Shown here in pieces: positions 10,035-20,466 of a DNA stretch of 64,000 nucleotides. Under the pieces are notes generated by a model, which saw nothing but the letters and a program-made list of their open reading frames with translations, had not been told where the DNA came from and ran no database searches. The translations under genes were made by a program, and so were the position numbers. Origin of the DNA: Luteimonas rhizosphaericola (GTDB lineage Bacteria; Pseudomonadota; Gammaproteobacteria; Xanthomonadales; Xanthomonadaceae); NCBI RefSeq assembly GCF_029888045.1, contig NZ_JARXRN010000024.1:1-64000 (forward strand). The letters are read 5' to 3'. Numbering within the stretch: the stretch's first letter is position 1; every line of letters starts with the position of its first letter.

Positions 10035-12022
10035 GCCGCAACCGCTGTGCCGCCGGTGCGGCGCGCGCCGTGTTGACCGGTGTCGCGCTCGTGTCGGCCT
10101 CGTTTGCGGCACCCGCCTGGGCCGCCGACGAAGCGTCGTCGCTGCTGCATCCGATGTTCGACGACCACGTCGTGCTCCAGCGCGACCGTCCGGTGCGCGT
10201 GTACGGCACGGCGCCGGCGGGCGAGACGGTGCGGGTCGAGTTCGCAGGGCGACGCGCGCGTGCGCGCGCCGGCGACGACGGCCGCTGGGAAGCGCAGCTG
10301 CCGGCGCTCGCTGCGGGCGGGCCGCATGCGCTGGTGGTGTCTGCCGGCGGCCGCACGCAGCGCGTGTCCGACGTGCTGGTCGGCGACGTGTGGCTGTGCT
10401 CGGGCCAGTCGAACATGGAACTGCAGGTCTGGCGCGCGCTCGACGCGCGCGCGGAGATCGCCGGCGCCGGCAACGACCGCATCCGCCTGCTCACCGTGCC
10501 GCAGGTGTCCGACGTGGTGCCCAGGGCGGAGTTCTCCGAGGCGGTGGAATGGCAGCCGGTGAACCCGGACACCGTGCGCGAGTTCTCCGCCGCCTGCTAT
10601 TTCTACGCGCGCGAACTGCAGAAGCATGTCGACGTGCCGATGGGCCTGATCGATGCCTCGTGGGGCGGGTCGCGGATCCAGGCCTGGACCAGCGGCGGGG
10701 CGCTGCGCACGCTGGGCGACTACGATGCCGAGCTCGGCGTGCTGGGCCGCTATGCCGACGACGCCGTCGCCGCGGTGGGCGACTGGGGCACGCTGTGGCA
10801 GGACTGGTGGTCGGCGCGCGAAGGCGTCGAGGCTGACGACCGTCCCTGGGGCGCGGACGAGGCGAGCGGCGCGTGGCGCGCCGCGCCGGAGCAGCTCGGC
10901 GCCTGGGAACGCTGGGGCGTGCCTGAACTGGCCGACTTCAACGGCATGGTGTGGTACCGCACGACGGTCGAACTCGATGCCGCGCAGGCTGCGCAGGGCG
11001 CGACGCTCGTGCTGGGTCCGGCCGACGAGATCGACATGACCTGGGTCAACGGCCGCGGCGTGGGCAGCACCTACGGCGCCGGCTCGGGCCGCGAGTACGC
11101 GCTGCCGGCGGGCCTGCTGCGCGCGGGTGCGAACACCATCGTGGTCAACGTGCTCGACACCTACCGCGACGGCGGCCTGGCCGGCCCGGCATCGGCGCAC
11201 GCGCTGCGCCTGGCCGACGGCAGCCGGGTGCCGCTCGATGGCGGCTGGCGCTACCGCGTGGTGCCGCCCGAACTGGGCACGCCGCCGCGCGCGCCGTGGC
11301 AGAGCGCGGCCGGCCTGTCGACGCTGTACAACGGCATGATCGCGCCGATCGGCCGCTACGGCCTGCGCGGCGCGCTGTGGTACCAGGGCGAGTCGAACAC
11401 CTTCGAGCACGACCGCTACGCGGGCCTGCTGCGCGCGCTGCGCAGCGACTGGCGCAGCCGCTTCGGCGACGACCTGCCGCTGCTGGTGGTGCAGCTGGCG
11501 AACTATGGCGCCGCACCGACCGCGCCGACGGAGAGCGACTGGGCGTCGCTGCGGGAGGCGCAGCGCGCGGTCGCGGCGGAGGATCGGAATACGGGCCTGG
11601 CCGTCACCATCGACATCGGCGACCGCTACGACATCCATCCGACCAACAAGCAGGAACTCGGCCGCCGCCTGGCGCGCGTGGCCAGGCACGTGGTCTACGG
11701 CGAGTCGCTCCCGCCCTCCGGTCCGGTGCCGGCATCGACCTCGCGCGACGGCGACGCGGTGGTGGTGCGGTTCGACGATGTCGGCGACGGCCTGGTGGCC
11801 TATGGCGCCGAGGGGCCGATCGGCTTCGAGCTGTGCGGCGACGCACCCGGTTCGTGCCGCTACGCGCAGGCCAGCATCCGCTCCGACCGCGTCACCCTGC
11901 AGGCGCCAGGCGCAGCCACGGCCACGCGCGTGCGCTACTGCTGGGCCGACAGCCCGGTCTGCACCCTGTTCGACGGCGCCGGCCTGCCGGCCGGGCCGTT
12001 CGAACGTCCCGTCACCCCATGA
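10031..12022 (+). CDS. SGNH (sialate O-acetylesterase-type) acetylesterase with inserted sugar-binding domain
   Basis: 663 residues from a GTG at 10031 that overlaps the preceding TGA. A signal peptide occupies residues 1-31 (ends PAWA). The hydrolase core shows SGQSNME with the nucleophile Ser127, ALWYQGESN at about 448-456 and a DIHPTNKQ block supplying Asp534 and His536. Between these, residues about 300-430 look like a GH2-type jelly-roll ([21 protein letters not shown]), the insertion known in CE20-like xyloglucan/xylan acetylesterases. The operon position suggests removal of acetyl groups from glucuronoxylan fragments so that GH67 and GH3 can act. Sialic acid is an unlikely substrate here. 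The family is clear; the exact polysaccharide is inferred. Confidence 0.85.
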   Translation: MSRNRCAAGAARAVLTGVALVSASFAAPAWAADEASSLLHPMFDDHVVLQRDRPVRVYGTAPAGETVRVEFAGRRARARAGDDGRWEAQLPALAAGGPHALVVSAGGRTQRVSDVLVGDVWLCSGQSNMELQVWRALDARAEIAGAGNDRIRLLTVPQVSDVVPRAEFSEAVEWQPVNPDTVREFSAACYFYARELQKHVDVPMGLIDASWGGSRIQAWTSGGALRTLGDYDAELGVLGRYADDAVAAVGDWGTLWQDWWSAREGVEADDRPWGADEASGAWRAAPEQLGAWERWGVPELADFNGMVWYRTTVELDAAQAAQGATLVLGPADEIDMTWVNGRGVGSTYGAGSGREYALPAGLLRAGANTIVVNVLDTYRDGGLAGPASAHALRLADGSRVPLDGGWRYRVVPPELGTPPRAPWQSAAGLSTLYNGMIAPIGRYGLRGALWYQGESNTFEHDRYAGLLRALRSDWRSRFGDDLPLLVVQLANYGAAPTAPTESDWASLREAQRAVAAEDRNTGLAVTIDIGDRYDIHPTNKQELGRRLARVARHVVYGESLPPSGPVPASTSRDGDAVVVRFDDVGDGLVAYGAEGPIGFELCGDAPGSCRYAQASIRSDRVTLQAPGAATATRVRYCWADSPVCTLFDGAGLPAGPFERPVTP

Positions 12023-12041
12023 TCGAAGACGACCCCGCCCG

Positions 12042-13298
12042 ATGAGCAACGCCGCCTCCCACGACTCCACGCCCCACGGTTCGCGCAACGATCGCGAGAT
12101 CGTCGACGCCAAGGTCATCGTCACCTGCCCGGGCCGCAACTTCGTCACCCTCAAGATCACCACCCGTTCGGGCATCCATGGCCTGGGCGATGCGACCCTC
12201 AACGGGCGCGAGCTGGCGGTCGCCTCGTACCTGCAGGACCACGTGGTGCCGAACCTGATCGGGCGCGATGCCGGCCGGATCGAGGACACCTGGCAGTTCC
12301 TGTACCGCGGCGCGTACTGGCGCCGCGGGCCGGTGACCATGAGCGCGATCGCCGCGGTCGACGTCGCCCTGTGGGACATCCTCGGCAAGATGGCCGGGCT
12401 GCCGGTGTACCAGCTGCTGGGCGGGCGCTCGCGCGAGGGCGCGCTGGTGTACGGCCACGCCAACGGCCGCGACATCGCCGAAGCCTCCGACGCGGTGGGC
12501 CGCTTCATCGAGCAGGGCTTCCTGGCCGTGCGCGCGCAGTGCGGCGTCCCGGGCATCAAGAAGGCCTACGGCATCTCCAACGCCAAGGGCTACGAGCCGG
12601 CCGAGAGCGAGCTGCCGCTGGAAACCACCTGGAACACGCCGCGCTACCTGGACGTGGTGCCGAAACTGTTCGAGCAGCTGCGCGCCGACCACGGCAACGA
12701 CGTCGAGCTGCTGCACGACGTGCACCACCGGCTCACGCCGATCGAGGCCGCGCGACTGGCGAAATCGCTCGAACCCTACCGCCTGTTCTGGCTCGAGGAC
12801 GCGACCCCGGCCGAGAACCAGAAGAGCTTCGAGCTGATCCGCCAGCACTCGGTCACCGCGCTGGCGGTGGGCGAGGTCTTCAACTCGATCTGGGACTGCA
12901 AGCACCTGATCGAGCACCAGCTGATCGACTACATCCGCACCACGATCGTGCACGGCGGCGGCATCACCCACCTGCGCCGGCTGGCGGATTTCGCCGCGCT
13001 GCACCAGGTGCGCACCGGCTTCCACGGCGCCACCGACCTGTCGCCGGTGACCATGGGCGCGGCGCTGCATTTCGACACCTGGGTGCCGAACTTCGGCATC
13101 CAGGAATACATGTTCCACACCGACGAGACCGATGCGGTGTTCCCGCACGACTACGTGCTGCGCGACGGACGGCTGCACGTGGGCGACACGCCCGGCATCG
13201 GCGTGGACATCGACGAGGCGCTGGCCGCGAAGTATCCGTACGCACCGAAGCAGTTGCCGATCGCGCGGCTGGAAGACGGCGCGATGTGGGACTGGTGA
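12042..13298 (+). CDS. manD: D-mannonate dehydratase (enolase superfamily, ManD)
   Basis: 418 residues. It dehydrates D-mannonate to 2-keto-3-deoxy-D-gluconate in the cytoplasm. Metal ligands Asp226 (LLHDVHHRL), Glu252 ([11 protein letters not shown]) and Glu278 (AVGEVFNS) are present, with His228 and the Arg164/Tyr176 pair ([15 protein letters not shown]) that marks catalytically competent ManD. It has an extra N-terminal tail of about 16 residues relative to the 402-residue family type. ATG at 12042 lies 19 bp after the acetylesterase gene. ManD is the non-homologous substitute for E. coli UxuA and makes a complete glucuronate route with UxaC (44067-45491) and UxuB (17855-19375). Such proteins are often mislabelled 'starvation-sensing RspA'. 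Confidence 0.94.
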   Translation: MSNAASHDSTPHGSRNDREIVDAKVIVTCPGRNFVTLKITTRSGIHGLGDATLNGRELAVASYLQDHVVPNLIGRDAGRIEDTWQFLYRGAYWRRGPVTMSAIAAVDVALWDILGKMAGLPVYQLLGGRSREGALVYGHANGRDIAEASDAVGRFIEQGFLAVRAQCGVPGIKKAYGISNAKGYEPAESELPLETTWNTPRYLDVVPKLFEQLRADHGNDVELLHDVHHRLTPIEAARLAKSLEPYRLFWLEDATPAENQKSFELIRQHSVTALAVGEVFNSIWDCKHLIEHQLIDYIRTTIVHGGGITHLRRLADFAALHQVRTGFHGATDLSPVTMGAALHFDTWVPNFGIQEYMFHTDETDAVFPHDYVLRDGRLHVGDTPGIGVDIDEALAAKYPYAPKQLPIARLEDGAMWDW

Positions 13299-13318
13299 GA
13301 CAACCGAGGGGAATGCAG

Positions 13319-15079
13319 ATGATCGACCGCACCAAACGCCACCGCCGCCACGCGGCCTCCATGGGCCTGATGGCCGCCGGCGTCGCCGCATTGCTGCTGG
13401 CGGGTTGCCAGCGCGAACCAGCTGCAGCCGAGGCGCCGGCCCCAGCCGCCGACGCGACGCCGGCCGCCACGACGGCGTACTTCGACTGGTTCGAGTACAC
13501 CGGCCGCGACGCCGCCTTCGAGGCGCCTGTGCCGGAGGGCAGCTTCCGGAATCCGGTGCTGGCGGGCTTCCACTCCGATCCCAGCGTGACCGCGGCCAAC
13601 GGCAAGTTCTATCTCGTCGCCTCGACCTTCGCCTTCTTCCCCGGCATCCCGGTGTTCGAGAGCGAGGACCTGGTGCACTGGACCCAGGTGGGCAACGCCA
13701 TCCACCGCCCCGGGCAGCTGGACTTCGACGGGCTGGGCATGTCGCGCGGCGTGTTCGCGCCGGCGATCGAGTTCCACGACGGCACGTTCTACGTGGTCAA
13801 CACCTCGGTCGATGCCGGCGGCAACTTCATCGTCACCGCCAAGGATCCGGCGGGTCCGTGGTCGGATCCGGTCTGGCTGCCGACCATCGGCGGCATCGAT
13901 CCGTCGCTGTTCTTCGACGACGACGGCAAGGTCTACATCCTCAACAACGACGAACCCGAGGTGCCGGTCCGCTACGACGGGCATCGGGCGATCTGGCTGC
14001 AGGAGATCGACATCGCCAACGGCAAGCCGTTCGGCCCGCGCAAGGTGCTGATCGACGGCGGCGTGAAGCCCGAGGACAACCCGATCTGGATCGAAGGCCC
14101 GCACATCTACAAGGTCGACGGCTGGTATTACCTCAACAACGCCGAGGGCGGCACCGGGCCGCAGCACTCGCAGGTGATCCTGCGCAGCCGCGACGTCTGG
14201 GGGCCGTACGAACCCTACGCGGCCAACCCGATCCTCACCCAGCGCGATCTCGACCCGAACCGGCCGCTGCCGGTCACCAACGCCGGCCATGCCGACCTGG
14301 TGCAGGGCCCGGACGGCAGCTGGTGGGCGACGTTCCTGGCCAGCCGCAACTACGGCGTGGACCACTACAACACCGGGCGCGAAGCCTTCCTGCTGCCGGT
14401 GACGTGGACGAACGGCTGGCCGGTGATCCTGCCGCGCGGCGAAGGGATTCCCTACGTGCTGCCAGGGCCGTCCTTCATGAAGTCGCCCGCCGAGCAGGCG
14501 CCGATGACCGGCAACTTCACCTGGCGCGACGAGTTCGACACGGTGGAACTGGGCAAGGGCTGGATGACCCCGCGGGTGCCGAAGACCACGTGGTACGACG
14601 GCACGTCGCGCCCGGGCTGGCTGGCGATCCAGCCGCTGCGCGAGCGCCTGGACACCAAGGTCAATCCGTCGTTCTACGCGCGCCGGCAGCAGCACCAGGT
14701 ATTCGAGGCGAGCACCGCGATGGAGGTGCCCGCCGCCGGCGTCGCCGCCGGCTTGGCCGCGTTCCAGGGCGATACCCACTGGTACTTCCTCGGCGTGCGG
14801 CGCGGCGAGGGCGAGGCCATCGAAGTGTTCCTGGAGAAGAAGGCGGGCGAGGGCGATCCCGAGATCGTGGCCCGGGGTACCGCGGACGCCGCGAAACAGC
14901 TCAGTCTGCACATCGAGGGGAACGAGGGACGATACGGCTTCGGGTTCGATGCCGGCGACGGCGCCGGCGTGCAGTGGCTGACGCGCGATGCCGACGGCAC
15001 GATCCTGAGCACGGATGTCGCCGGCGGGTTTGTCGGCGCCACGATCGGACCGCACGCGCGCGACGAACGCGCGCTCTGA
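13319..15079 (+). CDS. GH43 beta-xylosidase/alpha-L-arabinofuranosidase, lipoprotein
   Basis: 586 residues. The N terminus is a lipoprotein signal with lipobox LLAGC (Cys30, +2 Gln), so anchoring in the outer membrane is likely. The five-bladed propeller has the catalytic set Asp87 (GFHSDPSVT), Asp194 (GGIDPSLFF) and Glu259 (WIEGPHIYK). A C-terminal concanavalin-like module spans about 395-586 (WRDEFDTVELG onward), the arrangement typical of XynB-like enzymes. Two ATGs, 13313 and 13319, are in frame; GAGGGG at 13306-13311 is properly spaced only for 13319. It follows manD by 20 bp and precedes GH3 by 22 bp in the same operon. It presumably trims xylo- or arabinoxylo-oligosaccharides; the arabinose versus xylose preference cannot be read from sequence. 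Confidence 0.9.
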   Translation: MIDRTKRHRRHAASMGLMAAGVAALLLAGCQREPAAAEAPAPAADATPAATTAYFDWFEYTGRDAAFEAPVPEGSFRNPVLAGFHSDPSVTAANGKFYLVASTFAFFPGIPVFESEDLVHWTQVGNAIHRPGQLDFDGLGMSRGVFAPAIEFHDGTFYVVNTSVDAGGNFIVTAKDPAGPWSDPVWLPTIGGIDPSLFFDDDGKVYILNNDEPEVPVRYDGHRAIWLQEIDIANGKPFGPRKVLIDGGVKPEDNPIWIEGPHIYKVDGWYYLNNAEGGTGPQHSQVILRSRDVWGPYEPYAANPILTQRDLDPNRPLPVTNAGHADLVQGPDGSWWATFLASRNYGVDHYNTGREAFLLPVTWTNGWPVILPRGEGIPYVLPGPSFMKSPAEQAPMTGNFTWRDEFDTVELGKGWMTPRVPKTTWYDGTSRPGWLAIQPLRERLDTKVNPSFYARRQQHQVFEASTAMEVPAAGVAAGLAAFQGDTHWYFLGVRRGEGEAIEVFLEKKAGEGDPEIVARGTADAAKQLSLHIEGNEGRYGFGFDAGDGAGVQWLTRDADGTILSTDVAGGFVGATIGPHARDERAL

Positions 15080-15101
15080 CACGCAACGGGAGGACGGGGA
15101 C

Positions 15102-17858
15102 ATGCACGCATCCGATCGACAGGCCGAGGCCGCTCAGCAGCGGCGCCAGCGCACGCGCTCGCGCACCCTCGTGCACGCCTGCGCGCTGGCGCTGCTGGCG
15201 GCACTGCCCGCCATGGGCGCGTTCGCGGCCGCCGGCGACCGCCCCTGGCTCGACACCTCGCAGCCGTTCGAGGCCCGCGCCGCCGCGCTGGTCTCGCAGA
15301 TGACGCTGGAAGAAAAGGCCGCGCAGATGCAGAACGACTCGCCGGCGATCGAGCGGCTCGGCCTGCCGGCCTACGACTGGTGGAACGAGGCCCTGCACGG
15401 CGTGGCGCGCGCGGGCGGGGCGACGGTGTTCCCGCAGGCGATCGGCATGGCCGCGACCTTCGACGTCCCGCTGATGGACCGGATCTCGAAGACCATCAGC
15501 GACGAGGCCCGCGCCAAGCACCACGAGTTCCTGCGCAACGGCCAGCACGGGCGTTACCAGGGACTCACGTTCTGGTCGCCAAACATCAACATCTTCCGCG
15601 ACCCGCGCTGGGGCCGCGGCCAGGAAACCTACGGCGAGGATCCGTTCCTCACCTCGCGCATGGGCATCTCGTTCGTGCGCGGCCTGCAGGGTGTCGCGCC
15701 CGACGGCAGCCCGCTGCCGGAATCGCAGGGCGGCAAATACCGCAAGCTCGACGCCACCGCCAAGCACTTCGCCGTGCACAGCGGTCCCGAGGCCGATCGC
15801 CACACCTTCGACGTGCATCCCTCGCGCCGCGACCTGTGGGAAACCTACCTGCCCGCGTTCGAGGCGCTGGTGACCGAGGGCCGGGTGCAGGCGGTGATGG
15901 GCGCCTACAACCGCGTCTACGGCGAGTCGGCCAGCGGCAGCAAGCTGCTGCTGCGCGACATCCTGCGCGACCAGTGGGGCTTCAAGGGCTACGTGATGTC
16001 CGACTGCTGGGCGATCGTGGACATCTGGAAGAACCACAAGATCGTCGCCACGCCCGAGGAGGCCGCCGCGCTGGCGGTGAAGAACGGCACCGAGCTCAAC
16101 TGCGGCGAGACCTATGCGAAGCACCTGCCGGTGGCGGTGCGCAAGGGGTTGATCAGCGAGGCCGAGCTGGACGATGCGCTCACCCGGCTGATGACCACGC
16201 GCATGGCGCTGGGCATGTTCGACCCGCCGGCGCAGGTGCCGTGGGCGCAGACGCCGATCTCGGTGAACCAGGCGCCTGCGCACGACGCGCTCGCGCGCGA
16301 GGTGGCGCAGGAATCGATCGTGCTGCTGAAGAACGACGGCGTGCTGCCGCTGTCGAAGGACATCAGGCGCCTGGCGGTGGTGGGGCCCACGGCCGACGAC
16401 ACCATGGCCCTGCTCGGCAACTACTACGGCACGCCGGCCGACCCGGTGACGATCCTGCGCGGCATCCGCGAAGCCCTGCCCAACACCGAAGTCGTGTACG
16501 CACGCGGCGCCGACCTGGTGGAAGGGCGCGAGGATCCGGCCGCCACGCCGCTGATCGAACCGCAGTACCTGCGGCCCGAGGCGGGCGCCACCGAGCGCGG
16601 CCTGCGCGGCGAGTACTTCACCAGCAAGGACCTGTCCGGCGAGCCGGTGCTGGTGCGCGTGGATGCGCAGATCGGCTTCCGCTGGGACCGCGGCTCGCCG
16701 ACCGACAACCTGATGGCGCGCGGCGAAGCCGGCCCGGACAACGCGGTGCCGAACGAGAACTTCAGCATCCGCTGGAGCGGCCAGCTGCTGCCGCCGGTGA
16801 GCGGCCGCTACCGGATCGAGGCCGGCGCCAACGACGGCTTCCGCCTGTACCTGGACGGCGAGCGCGTGCTCGACCACTGGGAGGACGCCGAGCGCCTGCG
16901 CGCCGACAGCGTCGAGCTCGACCTCGAGGGTGGCCGCGCCTACGACATCCGGCTCGAGTATTACGAGGCCGAACGCGACGCCAGCGTGCGCCTGGCCTGG
17001 GACCTGCCCGGCGCGAAGCCGACCTTCGACGAAGCGGTCGAGGCGGCGCGCAGTGCCGATGCGGTGGTGTTCGTCGGCGGCCTGACCGGCGACGTGGAAG
17101 GCGAGGAGATGACGGTCAACTTCCCCGGCTTCGCCGGCGGCGACCGCACCGACATCCGCCTGCCCGCCACCCAGCAGGCGCTGCTCGAAGCCCTGCACGC
17201 CACCGGCAAGCCCGTGGTCGTGGTGCTGACCACCGGTTCGGCGCTGGGCATCGACTGGGCCAAGGAGAACCTGCCGGCGATCCTGGTGGCCTGGTATCCC
17301 GGCCAGCGCGGCGGCAACGCGGTGGCGGACGTGCTGTTCGGCGACGTCAGCCCCGCCGGGCGGCTGCCGGTGACCTTCTACAGCGTCGATGAGCGGCTGC
17401 CCGCGTTCGACGACTACGACATGTCCGGCCGCACCTATCGCTACTTCGAAGGCGAGCCGCTGTATCCGTTCGGCCACGGCCTGTCGTACACGACGTTCGA
17501 CTACTCCGGCCTGGCGCTGGATCGCGACCGCGTGGGCGTGAACGAGACGGTCACCGCGACCGTCACCGTGCGCAACAGCGGCCAGCGCGCCAGCGACGAG
17601 GTGGTGCAGCTGTACCTGCGGCCGCTCGCGCCTGCGCGCGCTCGCGCCGTGCGCGAACTGCGCGGCTTCGAGCGCGTGCACCTGGCGCCGGGCGAGTCGC
17701 GCGAGGTCCGCTTCACGTTCACGCCGTCGCGCGACCTGCGGCACTACGACGAGGATGCCGGCGCCTACGCCGTCGATCCCGGGCGCTACGCCGCGGAAGC
17801 CGGTGCGTCGAGCGGCGACCTGCGCATCAGCAGCCAGTTCGAGGTGGAGGCGCGTTGA
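15102..17858 (+). CDS. GH3 beta-xylosidase/beta-glucosidase with PA14 domain
   Basis: 918 residues with a signal peptide (residues 1-43: RTRSRTLVHACALALLAALP, cleavage near AFAAA). The N-terminal barrel carries NIFRDPRWGRGQETYGEDP, KHFAVHSGPE and the nucleophile Asp301 in VMSDCWAI. A PA14 domain is inserted in the second domain at about 498-640 (GLRGEYFTS, then GANDGFRLYLDGERV). A fibronectin-III-like domain ends the protein (VTATVTVRNSGQRASDEVVQLY). GGGAGGACGGGGAC precedes the ATG at 15102. The xylan operon context favours beta-xylosidase over beta-glucosidase activity. PA14-bearing GH3 enzymes are usually exo-acting, with the inserted domain restricting chain length. Its stop overlaps the TTG start of the next gene. 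Confidence 0.92.
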   Translation: MHASDRQAEAAQQRRQRTRSRTLVHACALALLAALPAMGAFAAAGDRPWLDTSQPFEARAAALVSQMTLEEKAAQMQNDSPAIERLGLPAYDWWNEALHGVARAGGATVFPQAIGMAATFDVPLMDRISKTISDEARAKHHEFLRNGQHGRYQGLTFWSPNINIFRDPRWGRGQETYGEDPFLTSRMGISFVRGLQGVAPDGSPLPESQGGKYRKLDATAKHFAVHSGPEADRHTFDVHPSRRDLWETYLPAFEALVTEGRVQAVMGAYNRVYGESASGSKLLLRDILRDQWGFKGYVMSDCWAIVDIWKNHKIVATPEEAAALAVKNGTELNCGETYAKHLPVAVRKGLISEAELDDALTRLMTTRMALGMFDPPAQVPWAQTPISVNQAPAHDALAREVAQESIVLLKNDGVLPLSKDIRRLAVVGPTADDTMALLGNYYGTPADPVTILRGIREALPNTEVVYARGADLVEGREDPAATPLIEPQYLRPEAGATERGLRGEYFTSKDLSGEPVLVRVDAQIGFRWDRGSPTDNLMARGEAGPDNAVPNENFSIRWSGQLLPPVSGRYRIEAGANDGFRLYLDGERVLDHWEDAERLRADSVELDLEGGRAYDIRLEYYEAERDASVRLAWDLPGAKPTFDEAVEAARSADAVVFVGGLTGDVEGEEMTVNFPGFAGGDRTDIRLPATQQALLEALHATGKPVVVVLTTGSALGIDWAKENLPAILVAWYPGQRGGNAVADVLFGDVSPAGRLPVTFYSVDERLPAFDDYDMSGRTYRYFEGEPLYPFGHGLSYTTFDYSGLALDRDRVGVNETVTATVTVRNSGQRASDEVVQLYLRPLAPARARAVRELRGFERVHLAPGESREVRFTFTPSRDLRHYDEDAGAYAVDPGRYAAEAGASSGDLRISSQFEVEAR

Positions 17859-19375
17859 GCCGGGCCGCGGACACGCAACAGCAGGCGCAAGCGGCCACCG
17901 GGCCGGTGCGCCTGTCCGATGCCACGCTCGCGTCGCTGCCGGCGGAGGTCCAGCGACCGGCCTACGATCGCGACGCGACCACGGTCGGGATCGTGCATTT
18001 CGGCCCGGGCGCGTTCCACCGCGCCCACCAGGCGGCGTACGTCGACGACCTGCTCGCCGGCGAGCCGGATTGGGCGATCTGCGCGGTGTCGCTGCACAGC
18101 GCCGGGGTGCGCGACGCGCTGCAGCCGCAGGACGGGCTGTACACGCTGGCGCTGCTCGACGAGCCGCCGCGGCTGCGGGTGGTGGGTGCGATCCGCGAGG
18201 TGCTGTGCGCGCCGCAGCAGCGTGAGGCCGTGATGGCGCGGCTCGCGGACCCGGCGGTGCGCCTGGTGACGCTCACGATCACCGAGAAGGGCTACTGCCT
18301 GTCGGCCGACGGCGTCGATGCCGCGCATCCCGACATCGCCCACGATCTCGCCGCGCCCGATGCACCGGTCAGCGCGATCGGCTGGCTGGTGGCCGGCCTG
18401 CGCGCGCGCCATGCGGCCGGCGTCGCGCCCTACACCATGCTCAGCTGCGACAACCTCGCCGACAACGGGCTGCGCCTGCGCCGCGCCGTGCTCGATTTCG
18501 CGCGCCGGCTCGATCCCACGCTGGCCGGCTGGATCGGGGCGGAGGCCTCGTTCCCGCGCTCGATGGTCGACAGCATCACCCCGGCCAGCGACGACGCGCT
18601 GCGCGCGCGAATGGCCGACGCGCTGGGCGTCGAGGACGCCTGGCCGGTGCAGCGCGAGCCCTACGCGCAGTGGGTGGTGGAGGACGACTTCCGCGCCGGG
18701 CGGCCCGCGTTCGAGCGCGCCGGCGTGGTGATGAGCGGCGACATCGCCGACTTCGACCGCGCCAAGCTGCGCCTGCTCAACGCTCCGCACTCCGCGCTGG
18801 CCTACCTCGGCAGCCTGATGGGGCTCGAGACCGTCGCCGACGCGATGCGCGACGCGGCGCTCGCCGGCTTCGTCGAACGGCTGATGCGCGACGACATCGT
18901 GCCGACGCTCGCACTGCCCGACGCACTCGACGCGGACGCGTACATCGCCGCGATCCTCGAACGCTTCCGCAATCCCGCGATCGCGCACCGGCTCGCGCAG
19001 ATCGCCTGGGACGGCTCGCAGAAAGTGCCCGTGCGCCTGCTCGGCACGATCGCCGATGCGCTGGCCGCCGGCCGCGGCATCGATCGCCTGTGCCTGGTGG
19101 TGGCCGGCTGGCTGCGTTTCGTGGTGCGCCAGGCCCGCGCTGGCGAGGCCATCGTCGATCCGATGGCGGACGCGCTCACGGCACTGGGCCGCGACGCGAC
19201 CGGCGATGCCGATCGCGACATCGCCCCCTTTCTCAAGCTGGACGCGGTGTTCGCGCCGCTGTCGTCCGATCCGCGCTTCGTCGCCGCGCTGACGCGCGCC
19301 TACGCCGCGCTCGGCGGGGGCGACCGCGCGGCGGTGGCGTCAGCGCTCACCGCCGCGTCGGAGGCTCAGTCCTGA
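17855..19375 (+). CDS. uxuB: Fructuronate reductase (D-mannonate oxidoreductase)
   Basis: 506 residues of the long-chain polyol dehydrogenase family. It interconverts D-fructuronate and D-mannonate with NAD(H). Visible are the nucleotide-binding TTVGIVHFGPGAFHRAHQAAY, ITEKGYCL, SCDNLADNG, FPRSMVDSITPA, and a K-containing block AKLRLLNAPHSALAYLG with the catalytic-site Lys. The start is the TTG at 17855, overlapping the GH3 stop as TTGA, with GAGGTGGAGG just upstream; the next in-frame ATG would remove the Rossmann fold, so TTG is required. It overlaps the opposite-strand lactonase gene by 10 bp at the 3' ends. The family also holds mannitol and altronate enzymes; adjacency to manD and GH67 supports fructuronate. 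Confidence 0.9.
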   Translation: MSRAADTQQQAQAATGPVRLSDATLASLPAEVQRPAYDRDATTVGIVHFGPGAFHRAHQAAYVDDLLAGEPDWAICAVSLHSAGVRDALQPQDGLYTLALLDEPPRLRVVGAIREVLCAPQQREAVMARLADPAVRLVTLTITEKGYCLSADGVDAAHPDIAHDLAAPDAPVSAIGWLVAGLRARHAAGVAPYTMLSCDNLADNGLRLRRAVLDFARRLDPTLAGWIGAEASFPRSMVDSITPASDDALRARMADALGVEDAWPVQREPYAQWVVEDDFRAGRPAFERAGVVMSGDIADFDRAKLRLLNAPHSALAYLGSLMGLETVADAMRDAALAGFVERLMRDDIVPTLALPDALDADAYIAAILERFRNPAIAHRLAQIAWDGSQKVPVRLLGTIADALAAGRGIDRLCLVVAGWLRFVVRQARAGEAIVDPMADALTALGRDATGDADRDIAPFLKLDAVFAPLSSDPRFVAALTRAYAALGGGDRAAVASALTAASEAQS

Positions 19376-20466
19376 AAGCCGAGGCCCTCCACCTTCAGCG
19401 GTACGCGCGCGAGGAATTTGTGCGAGGTCATGTACAGCGTGCGGCCGTTGTCGCCGAAGGCGCAGTTGGCGATCGCGCTGCCGGTCTCGATCCGGCCCAG
19501 GCGCTTGCCCTCGGCGTCCATCACCAGCACGCCGCCGGGGCCGGTGGCGAACACCAGACCACCGGTCGAGACCGCCAGCCCGTCGGGCAGGCCGTGCACG
19601 CCTTCGCCCATCAGGTCGGTGGCATCGGCGAACACGCGGCTGCCGGTGACGTTGCCGGCGGCGTCGAGCGTGTAGGCCATCCAGATCGGTCGCGTCTCGT
19701 CCGAATTGGCCACGTACAGCGTATTGCCGTCGGGCGAGAAGGCCAAGCCGTTGGGGCGGGTCAGCGAATCGTCGACCAGGTGCACGGCGCCGTCGGCGTC
19801 GATGCGGTAGATGCCGTTGACCGGCTGTTCCTTGAGCGACGACTCGTCGCCGTCGGAGAACCCGTACGGCGGATCGGTGAAGAACACGCTGCCGTCGCCG
19901 CGCGCGACCACGTCGTTCGGGCTGCTGAAGCGCTTGCCGTCGTAGCGCTCGGCGAGCGTGGTGCGGCTCTTGTCCGCGGGATCCATGCGCGCGACCAGGC
20001 GGTTGCCCGAGTCGGCCACCAGGACCGTGCCGGCGGCTTCGGTGTACAGGCCGTTGGCACCGGCTTCGCGCACGCCCTCGATCGGCGCGCCGGCATGGCC
20101 CGACGGATCGAGGAACACGCTCAGGCCGTCCGCCTCGGACCAGCGGAACATGCGGTTCTCCGGCGGATCGTTGAACAGCAGGTAGCCGGCCTTCACCCAC
20201 GTCGGGCCTTCGGACCAGCTGAATTCGTCGCCGGTGAGCTTCTCGATGCGCGCGGCCGGGTCGACGACGTCGGCGAAGGCGGGATCGAACGAGGTCAGCT
20301 GACCGACGGTCTCGAACGTGGTCATCGGGGCGGTCTCCGTCTCGGCGGTGTCGGTGGTCGCCGCATCGGCGGGCGCGGCCTCGGCGCCGGCGTCTTCGGC
20401 AGCGGGCGAACACGCGGCGAGGGCGGCCGCGAGCGCGGCACTGAGCAGGGTGGGAAGCAGTCGCAT
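19366..20466 (-). CDS. SMP-30/gluconolactonase-family lactonase, predicted lipoprotein
   Basis: 366 residues with a lipoprotein signal ([13 protein letters not shown], Cys19, +2 Ser), which predicts an outer-membrane-anchored periplasmic enzyme, followed by a low-complexity Ala/Glu/Thr linker to about residue 48. The beta-propeller contains the family metal ligands: SEGPTW (Glu), SSPNDVV (Asn), [19 protein letters not shown] (Asn) and LPDGLAVS (Asp). The family hydrolyses aldonolactones. It lies back to back with a 2-keto-3-deoxy-aldonate dehydratase operon, which suggests D-xylonolactone or L-arabinonolactone as substrate. Most pentonolactonases are cytoplasmic; a lipidated one is unusual and shapes the pathway hypothesis in the findings. 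ATG at 20466; the 3' end overlaps uxuB by 10 bp. Confidence 0.85.
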   Translation of the reverse strand: MRLLPTLLSAALAAALAACSPAAEDAGAEAAPADAATTDTAETETAPMTTFETVGQLTSFDPAFADVVDPAARIEKLTGDEFSWSEGPTWVKAGYLLFNDPPENRMFRWSEADGLSVFLDPSGHAGAPIEGVREAGANGLYTEAAGTVLVADSGNRLVARMDPADKSRTTLAERYDGKRFSSPNDVVARGDGSVFFTDPPYGFSDGDESSLKEQPVNGIYRIDADGAVHLVDDSLTRPNGLAFSPDGNTLYVANSDETRPIWMAYTLDAAGNVTGSRVFADATDLMGEGVHGLPDGLAVSTGGLVFATGPGGVLVMDAEGKRLGRIETGSAIANCAFGDNGRTLYMTSHKFLARVPLKVEGLGFQD

